A stretch of 6,175 nucleotides of DNA from Thermoplasmata archaeon. GTDB lineage: Archaea > Thermoplasmatota > Thermoplasmata > Sysuiplasmatales > Sysuiplasmataceae. The stretch covers positions 1 through 6,175 of the forward strand of contig JAKAPY010000105.1 in NCBI GenBank assembly GCA_021811925.1. Direction: 5' to 3'. The number at the start of each line of letters is the position of its first letter. The stretch's first letter is position 1. Below are positions 1 through 3,385 of the stretch, one piece after another. The notes beneath the pieces are model-generated. The model saw nothing but the letters and a program-made list of their open reading frames with translations. It searched no databases and was not told where the DNA came from. The position numbers and the translations under genes are program-made.

Positions 1-516
1 CGGTGTGGGCGACGCTCGTCGACGGCGCGCGCCGCGTGCGGGACGCAGGCGAGGATCAAGGAGCTTGAGAAACAGCTCACTGACGCTGAAAAAGAGCTTG
101 ACGTGATTTCAAAACTGCTCAGCACCGGGGGACATGATAAGCCAGCTGCTGCGGAAGCATCTGCAGCCGTGGCCTATGCACCGCCAGCTGCGGAACCCGC
201 CAGGGCAGCACCCCCGCCCCCCGCGCCGGTCCAGCCGGCGAAGCAAGCTTCTCCTGCTGCTGTCCCGGCAGCCAAAGAGTCTGCCCCGGCAGCGTTCGAT
301 AGCAGTTCACACACAGGCGGCAGGCTGTTTTTCAGGTTCAGGGGTATGACTGTCGGCGCAATTGTTGTTGGCCTGGTGGTCTACGCTCTTTCATACCTGA
401 TATCGACAAACATAGGGAGAATGGAAATGTACCTTCTATTGCTGCCCGCATCCATTCTTGTGGCTCTTGGCATATACTCTTCACTCGAGGGCTCACCAGC
501 CTCCCAGAGGCTCTAG
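1..516 (+). CDS. Unknown membrane protein, 5'-truncated: coiled coil, Ala/Pro-rich linker, two C-terminal membrane helices
   Basis: I do not recognise this family. The reading frame is open from base 1 to a TAG at 514-516, giving 171 visible residues, so the true start is probably left of the window. A GTG at 103 could open a 137-residue protein. It has no convincing ribosome binding site and would cut through a charged heptad-like helix (visible residues 18-41, beginning RIKELEKQL), so I reject it as the start. Next comes a low-complexity Ala/Pro-rich stretch (about 47-103), then a basic patch (GRLFFRFRG) and two hydrophobic helices (about 116-135 and 143-160) joined by a short loop, and a short polar tail. 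The basic patch suggests a cytoplasmic N-terminal side with both ends inside. This looks like a membrane-anchored coiled-coil protein on a flexible linker; the function is unknown. The first 17 codons lie in a very GC-rich block and may be foreign or artefactual. It converges on aIF6, with the two stop codons overlapping. Confidence 0.7.
   Translation, partial: RCGRRSSTARAACGTQARIKELEKQLTDAEKELDVISKLLSTGGHDKPAAAEASAAVAYAPPAAEPARAAPPPPAPVQPAKQASPAAVPAAKESAPAAFDSSSHTGGRLFFRFRGMTVGAIVVGLVVYALSYLISTNIGRMEMYLLLLPASILVALGIYSSLEGSPASQRL
498..512. terminator. Perfect 6-bp-stem inverted repeat at the convergent gene end
   Basis: AGCCTC, a 3-base loop CCA, then GAGGCT form a perfect inverted repeat. 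It directly abuts the CTAG that holds both stop codons. On the minus strand it comes immediately after the aIF6 stop, so it would fold at the 3' end of the S19e-aIF6 operon mRNA. On the plus strand it lies within the last codons of the membrane protein. There is no U-run after it on either strand, so classical intrinsic termination is not supported. Stabilisation of the mRNA end or chance are alternatives. Confidence 0.35.
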
Positions 517-1169
517 ACCCCGAGAGCGTCCTCTATTCTTCCGAGCTCTATTGGCGTAGTGTTGCTGCCAGTGAGCACACCCCTGGAATTTGAAAGGAGG
601 CAGGCGCCAACAAGCGGTATACCGTAGTTCACGGTGCCTATCCTTGCCTTCACCTTCAGCACTTCCTCGAGGACGGTGAGTTCCTCCTCAGTCACCTCCG
701 GATGGCAGAGGGCTCCGTTGTTGTTGGCGACGCATGCTGACCCGACGGTCTTCAACGATGCAACCGTTCCCTTGACGGCCTCGACCCCAAGTGCGTCGGT
801 AATCTGCTTGAGCGACTTATTGCTCATGTCCGGGTTGACAACGGCACCCTTGTCGTTGGCCACTATGTTGTTGCCCGCAGCATTGAACTTGTCCCCCATG
901 GTAAGCACCCTTACCTCCTTGGCAAGGCCCGCAGTTTCCTCGGCTGTGGCAAAACCGCTTGTCACGACCCCGTGGCTGTTCATGCTGGCAAGCGCCCCGA
1001 CAAGGTTTGTTCCAGCTATTGTCATTCGTATTACCTTTACGCCAAGCGAGCGCTCGATCTTTTCATCAAACTGACTTGTTGCCGAACGGGGAACAAGAGC
1101 CAGTTTGTCAGAAGCAGCTGCATAAATCCCAAGGAAATTGCTTCCGCCGAAATCAGCAAAAGCAATCAT
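513..1169 (-). CDS. eif6: Translation initiation factor aIF6 (ribosome anti-association factor)
   Basis: This is a 218-residue aIF6, close to the usual length of about 220. The family binds the 50S subunit near L14/L24e and blocks early joining with 30S; it acts in late large-subunit maturation in the cytoplasm. The five-fold pentein-type repeat is visible: an N-terminal FGGSNFLGIY segment (7-16), GTNLVGALASMNSHGVV (53-69), GNNIVANDKGAVVNPDM (99-115), VGSACVANNNGALCHPEV (142-159) and VGACLLSNSRGVLTGSNTTP (187-206), followed by the conserved ending IELGRIEDALG. The ATG at 1169-1167 is preceded by GGAG with 8 bases of spacing. It is the last gene of the S19e operon, 12 bases after L31e. Its TAG stop (515-513) overlaps the stop of the convergent plus-strand gene. 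In many archaea genes for LX/L18a, prefoldin alpha or FtsY follow here; none does in this window. Confidence 0.98.
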   Translation of the reverse strand: MIAFADFGGSNFLGIYAAASDKLALVPRSATSQFDEKIERSLGVKVIRMTIAGTNLVGALASMNSHGVVTSGFATAEETAGLAKEVRVLTMGDKFNAAGNNIVANDKGAVVNPDMSNKSLKQITDALGVEAVKGTVASLKTVGSACVANNNGALCHPEVTEEELTVLEEVLKVKARIGTVNYGIPLVGACLLSNSRGVLTGSNTTPIELGRIEDALGV

Positions 1170-1177
1170 CGCCAGTG

Positions 1178-1181
1178 CTCC
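1178..1181 (-). promoter_or_regulatory. Ribosome binding site of aIF6
   Basis: GGAG lies 8 bases before the aIF6 ATG. It directly follows the TAA stop of L31e (1184-1182), giving TAAGGAG on the minus strand, so a ribosome ending L31e sits on the next initiation site. This supports the chosen start and suggests coupled translation. Confidence 0.8.
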
Positions 1182-1460
1182 TTATTCTTCATCAGGGAAT
1201 GAAACCTCAACGAGCCCGTCCTCGAACTTGACAGCCTTGACAGTCACCTTTGTGGGCGGCTTCCTTGCCCCCCTTGCCCAGATGTACTCGCTTACATGGC
1301 CGTCTATCCACACATCTTCGGGGTCGGTCTTCATGTGCCTGACAACAAAGTTCCTTATCTCTGTGATGGCGGTGCTGGCCCTCCTGGTGATAGGCACTCC
1401 TTTCGCCCTGCTTATGTTTATATTGAAAACAGCTTCCTCGGTGGTTGTCTCTTCAGCCAT
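1182..1460 (-). CDS. rpl31e: 50S ribosomal protein L31e
   Basis: This is a 92-residue member of the archaeal/eukaryotic L31e family, a large-subunit protein located near the polypeptide exit tunnel. The diagnostic core is present: a basic helix region with RRASTAITEIRNFVVRHMK (26-44), the DPEDVWID segment (46-53), and EYIWARGARKPPTKVTV (58-74), matching the family's W-x-RG-x-RKPP signature. A final beta strand ends in an acidic tail (SFPDEE). The N-terminus carries a short acidic extension (MAEETTTEE) before the first strand, slightly longer than the shortest archaeal versions. The ATG at 1460-1458 is preceded by a strong GGTGA motif that overlaps the L39e stop, only 5 bases upstream. The gene lies between L39e and aIF6, a common archaeal neighbourhood. 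Confidence 0.98.
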   Translation of the reverse strand: MAEETTTEEAVFNINISRAKGVPITRRASTAITEIRNFVVRHMKTDPEDVWIDGHVSEYIWARGARKPPTKVTVKAVKFEDGLVEVSFPDEE

Positions 1461-1465
1461 TCATA

Positions 1466-1470
1466 TCACC
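1466..1470 (-). promoter_or_regulatory. Ribosome binding site of L31e, overlapping the L39e stop
   Basis: GGTGA on the minus strand lies 5 bases before the L31e ATG and is fully complementary to the archaeal 16S 3' end. Its last three bases are the TGA stop of L39e, so termination of one protein and initiation of the next share bases. Confidence 0.8.
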
Positions 1471-1621
1471 TTTTAGCCTTTCCCCGGTTCCAGGTTCTCC
1501 TCTTTGGCTGCCTCGTCACGTTTCTGTTCGTCTTCATCATCACCCAGTGGGGGACCCTGGCGTTCATCCTGCCAGCCTTCAGCAGTCTTATCTTTCTTGC
1601 AAGCGGCTTGTTTCTAGCCAT
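1466..1621 (-). CDS. rpl39e: 50S ribosomal protein L39e (51-codon gene)
   Basis: Translating the gap between the PDCD5-like gene and L31e on the minus strand gives a complete 51-residue reading frame, ATG at 1621-1619 to TGA at 1468-1466. The protein begins MARNKPLARKIRLLKAGR and continues through VPHWVMMKTNRN, then QPKRRTWNRGKAKR. This is the L39e pattern: about 51 residues, extremely rich in Arg and Lys, with the N-K-P-L-A-x-K-x-R-L start, the P-x-W-V-x-x-K-T central motif and the RRxWxR end. In ribosome structures L39e is a thin extended peptide that threads rRNA and lines the lower exit tunnel. The start follows the PDCD5-like stop by 10 bases; the upstream GTGA is only a weak, close ribosome binding site, so initiation may depend on coupling. 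Its stop is embedded in the L31e binding site. The gene is easily missed by length-filtered gene callers. Confidence 0.97.
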   Translation of the reverse strand: MARNKPLARKIRLLKAGRMNARVPHWVMMKTNRNVTRQPKRRTWNRGKAKR

Positions 1622-1631
1622 AAAGTCACTC

Positions 1632-1973
1632 TCATTTCCTCTCTATCGTAATTTCCCTCTTCTTCGGTATTATCCTTGAAAGAAGGTCCTTGAGCGTGTT
1701 GTCGTCTATCTTCCTGTTTATTCTGCCCTGTTGAGCCAGCATGAAGAGCTGCTGTTCCACATCTGCCACAAGTTCGGGCCTCGCCATCCTCAGCGCTGCG
1801 AGCCTCTCCCTTGCCTCGGGCGTCAGTATTGTTCGCAGGACTGTCTGCATCTGAGCCTGGGCTTCTGCATTTCTCCTCTTGAAGTCGGCGTTCTGCTGCT
1901 CGCCTTCCAGCTGCATCTGGAGTTCTGCAAGCCTTTTTCTTCTCAGTGCATCGAGCTCTTCGTCACTGCTCAT
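1632..1973 (-). CDS. PDCD5/TFAR19-family DNA-binding protein
   Basis: This 113-residue protein has the length and layout of archaeal PDCD5 homologues. A charged N-terminal helix (MSSDEELDALRRKRLAELQ) leads into a Gln/Ala/Arg-rich coiled segment (20-43). The compact three-helix core follows, with LRTILTPEARERLAALRMARPEL (46-68), VEQQLFMLAQQGRI (72-85) and the very characteristic IDDNTLKDLLSRI (89-101), then a basic tail. Archaeal members are described as DNA-binding in annotation, and the human homologue PDCD5 is linked to apoptosis and to the chaperonin CCT. The archaeal role is not firmly known; residence inside a ribosomal-protein operon hints at a link with translation or protein folding (inference). 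The ATG at 1973-1971 overlaps the S19e TGA as ATGA (1973-1970), a typical translational-coupling junction; only a weak GTGA motif precedes it. Confidence 0.95.
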   Translation of the reverse strand: MSSDEELDALRRKRLAELQMQLEGEQQNADFKRRNAEAQAQMQTVLRTILTPEARERLAALRMARPELVADVEQQLFMLAQQGRINRKIDDNTLKDLLSRIIPKKREITIERK

Positions 1974-2449
1974 TTCTTTTCACTTTTGTCCGTAGTTCCG
2001 TATTTTTCAAGACCGGGTTCAGTCTTGACAACCGACTGAAACACCTCGTGGGCGGCATCGTCGACGAAGCTTCTGCCCTTGCCAGATATAACACGGCCCC
2101 TGCTCTTCAGCTGCTGGACAAGGCCAGCCTTCTCGAGCTGCTGCAGCGCCATTCTTGTGGCAGATCCGCTTCCCTTTACCGCCTTGTTCGGTTTTGATCC
2201 CCTGTCGGCCGCTCCGCCGAACTCTGCTGCCAGCCTGGATGTCCCCACTGGTCCCATGATGTAGACCTTCCTCAGCACAGAGGCGACCCTCCTGTGCCAC
2301 CATTCGGCCTCAGTAGGTGCCTTTTCCCTGTGTCTCCCTGTCTTGGCGAATTCCGTCCAGTCGGTAGCCTTCACGCTGTCCGCTTCCTTCAGTTTCCTGG
2401 TCAGCGCTTCAACAAGCTGACCTGCTGGAACGTCATATGCTGTTGTCAT
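1970..2449 (-). CDS. rps19e: 30S ribosomal protein S19e
   Basis: This 159-residue protein is an archaeal S19e, a winged-helix small-subunit protein; in eukaryotes RPS19 is needed for 18S rRNA maturation. Visible hallmarks are YDVPAGQLVEALTRKLKE (5-22), the WTEFAKTGRHREKAP segment (31-45), EWWHRRVASVLRKVYIMGPVG (49-69), the basic loop with NKAVKGSGSATRMALQQLEKAG (88-109), and RGRVISGKGRSFVDDAA (118-133). The C-terminus runs slightly past the usual end with a Lys/Glu-rich tail (TTDKSEKK). The ATG at 2449-2447 is the only good start: an in-frame TGA stands three codons upstream and a GAGG motif lies 7 bases before it. It is the first gene of the five-gene operon, preceded by a TATA box and a leader of about 60 bases that contains a hairpin. 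Confidence 0.98.
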   Translation of the reverse strand: MTTAYDVPAGQLVEALTRKLKEADSVKATDWTEFAKTGRHREKAPTEAEWWHRRVASVLRKVYIMGPVGTSRLAAEFGGAADRGSKPNKAVKGSGSATRMALQQLEKAGLVQQLKSRGRVISGKGRSFVDDAAHEVFQSVVKTEPGLEKYGTTDKSEKK

Positions 2450-2456
2450 CGAATTG

Positions 2457-2460
2457 CCTC
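2457..2460 (-). promoter_or_regulatory. Ribosome binding site of S19e
   Basis: GAGG on the minus strand, 7 bases before the ATG of S19e. Together with the in-frame TGA just upstream it fixes the start. It implies a leadered mRNA, in agreement with the TATA box lying about 85 bases before the start codon. Confidence 0.65.
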
Positions 2461-2475
2461 ATCAAACGTCAATAT

Positions 2476-2499
2476 GCTGGCAGCTCCACTGCTGACAGC
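2476..2499 (-). promoter_or_regulatory. Leader hairpin of the S19e operon mRNA
   Basis: On the minus strand GCTGTCAGC, loop AGTGGA, GCTGCCAGC form a stem of 4 bp, one central mismatch and 4 bp, with a 6-base loop. If transcription begins about 25 bases past the TATA box (near 2508), the hairpin sits roughly 10 to 33 bases into the leader, about 16 bases before the S19e ribosome binding site. Ribosomal-protein operons often have autogenous control through leader RNA structures, so a regulatory role is plausible, but this is inferred from position and pairing only. Confidence 0.4.
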
Positions 2500-2527
2500 G
2501 CGCCTCTAAAATTTCATTAAAGTGAAT

Positions 2528-2539
2528 CTTTATATAAAG
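2528..2539 (-). promoter_or_regulatory. TATA box of the S19e-PDCD5-L39e-L31e-aIF6 operon
   Basis: CTTTATATAAAG is a perfect 12-bp palindrome containing a strong archaeal TATA element (TTTATATA). It is the most AT-rich spot between the hydrolase and S19e. At a normal spacing of about 25 bases, transcription would start near 2508, giving a leader of about 60 bases. No clear purine-rich BRE is seen upstream. Because the box is symmetric it gives no direction by itself; the minus direction is chosen because the only gene within reach is S19e. Confidence 0.65.
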
Positions 2540-2631
2540 CTATCCTGAGCCCGTTCTCAAACCATGTCGCCTGCGGTCCAGTGCTCTGTGCTGCAACTTC
2601 AATCCTGTTTCTGAACCGGGTCGGCACACAT
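2540..2631. other. Intergenic spacer between the hydrolase end and the S19e promoter
   Basis: About 90 bases with no reading frame that resembles a protein and no tRNA-like cloverleaf. I see no U-run terminator for the hydrolase on the minus strand. A single segment (2593-2617) faintly resembles the ends of archaeal CRISPR repeats, but it is a lone copy and is treated as chance. Confidence 0.5.
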
Positions 2632-3267
2632 CTACCTGGCGGCCAGGTTCCTCCTGGTAAAACCGTTGCCTACCATCCACTCCTCCAAATGCGAATTGAA
2701 GACATCCGGTGAAGCAAGGTAAGCAGGATGGGCAGCTCCCTGAATAACAAAGAGATTCGCCTTGGGCAGCTTTTTTGACATCTCTTTCGCCCTGTTTACT
2801 GGTATGACGCTGTCCTCCGAGCCCCAGACAAGCTCAACAGGCCTGTTGAGCAGCGAAAGAAACTCGGCCATTCCGGGCGAGTCCAGGCCCACCGTTCCCA
2901 CAAGGAACATTCCGTCCACCATAGATGGATTCTCCTTTGCGAAAGAGAGTGCTATGCCTCCGCCCATTGAAGCGCCAATGAATACCAGGCTCCTGGCAGA
3001 CTTGTGTGTGCACAGGTCAAGTATGAACCTGTTGAGCCCCGACGCCTCCGAGTATATTTTGCTCTTCTGAGTCAAGCCGAATCCGGGGATGTCGGGTGCA
3101 ATGAATGAGATGCCATATGCTTCCAGCAGCTTCAGTGTATTCACTTTTGTCCATATGCCCGAATTGAAGTGTGCCCCGTGCAGCAGTATGAAAATCCTCT
3201 CGCCTTCAATGTCAGACTCGATGCAATGAACATCAGTGTCTCCCATTCTCAACTTGTGCTCAATCAA
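2632..3267 (-). CDS. Small alpha/beta-hydrolase, lidless ABHD14-like type
   Basis: This is a 211-residue alpha/beta-hydrolase fold protein, shorter than typical 250-300 residue members and without an obvious cap domain, resembling the ABHD14/CIB-like group. Visible landmarks are the oxyanion-strand motif LLHG (28-31), the APDIPGFG turn (57-64), the nucleophile elbow GASMGG with Ser100, the acid in VWGSEDSVIP (Asp152) and His180 in QGAAHP. The triad is therefore complete, so it is probably a serine esterase, thioesterase or deacylase; the substrate cannot be told from sequence. There is no signal peptide, so it is probably cytoplasmic. The TTG at 3267-3265 is preferred because GGAG lies 7 bases upstream; an ATG at 3246 (204 residues) has no well-spaced binding site and remains possible. 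It lies 118 bases downstream of LeuRS on the same strand and may be transcribed separately. Confidence 0.9.
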   Translation of the reverse strand: MIEHKLRMGDTDVHCIESDIEGERIFILLHGAHFNSGIWTKVNTLKLLEAYGISFIAPDIPGFGLTQKSKIYSEASGLNRFILDLCTHKSARSLVFIGASMGGGIALSFAKENPSMVDGMFLVGTVGLDSPGMAEFLSLLNRPVELVWGSEDSVIPVNRAKEMSKKLPKANLFVIQGAAHPAYLASPDVFNSHLEEWMVGNGFTRRNLAAR

Positions 3268-3274
3268 CTGTCCA

Positions 3275-3278
3275 CTCC
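3275..3278 (-). promoter_or_regulatory. Ribosome binding site deciding a TTG start
   Basis: GGAG lies 7 bases before a TTG codon at 3267-3265. The first in-frame ATG, 7 codons later (3246), has only TGAG directly against it, too close to work well. A stop in the same frame (3294-3292) limits any further upstream extension. Confidence 0.55.
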
Positions 3279-3369
3279 GTTGTGTGCCCTGCTATTTACA
3301 GGAACTCATTTAGCACTTTCTGTGTTCCTGCATTCAGCACCCTTTCCCGACCATTTCAGCGATCATCTG

Positions 3370-3382
3370 TGCAGGCCCTGCA
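3370..3382. repeat. Short inverted repeat just after the LeuRS stop
   Basis: TGCAGG, one base, CCTGCA: a 13-base near-perfect palindrome beginning 4 bases past the LeuRS TGA (3388-3386). As RNA it could form only a tiny stem with a 3-base loop (after giving up the innermost pair), and no U-run follows, so its role as a terminator is weak. It could also be a chance restriction-like palindrome. Confidence 0.3.
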
Positions 3383-3385
3383 AAT

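Larger units (their letters stand above)
3268..3385 (-). other. Intergenic spacer between LeuRS and the hydrolase
   Basis: 118 bases. Two modest AT-rich elements on the minus strand, around 3290-3298 (TGTAAATAG) and around 3308-3315 (CTAAATGA), could serve as a weak TATA box for the hydrolase, but neither is convincing. A short inverted repeat stands next to the LeuRS stop codon. No small gene or RNA was recognised here. Confidence 0.4.

Noticed and set aside
103..516. GTG at 103 as start of the membrane protein
   Set aside because: No binding site, and the coiled-coil-like helix extends upstream in the same open frame to the window edge.
634..1074. Long plus-strand open frame opposite aIF6
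   Set aside because: Antisense shadow of a clearly conserved gene; no binding site and no recognisable protein.
1530..1550. GTGATGATGA on the minus strand as box C of a C/D sRNA
   Set aside because: It encodes the conserved WVMMK part of L39e, and no box D (CTGA) follows at a suitable distance.
1296..1679. Plus-strand open frame with hydrophobic stretches across L31e, L39e and PDCD5
   Set aside because: Lies opposite three confirmed genes; the hydrophobicity comes from the complement of Lys/Arg/Glu codons.
2433..2462. Tiny ORF (ATG at 2462, nine codons plus stop) overlapping the S19e start as a possible regulatory upstream ORF
   Set aside because: It has no binding site of its own and its ATG overlaps the GAGG of S19e; most likely chance.
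2593..2617. Minus-strand segment starting GGTTCAG and containing AGGATTGAAG, reminiscent of archaeal CRISPR repeat ends
   Set aside because: Only one copy, shorter than usual repeats, with no spacer-repeat periodicity and no cas gene in the window.
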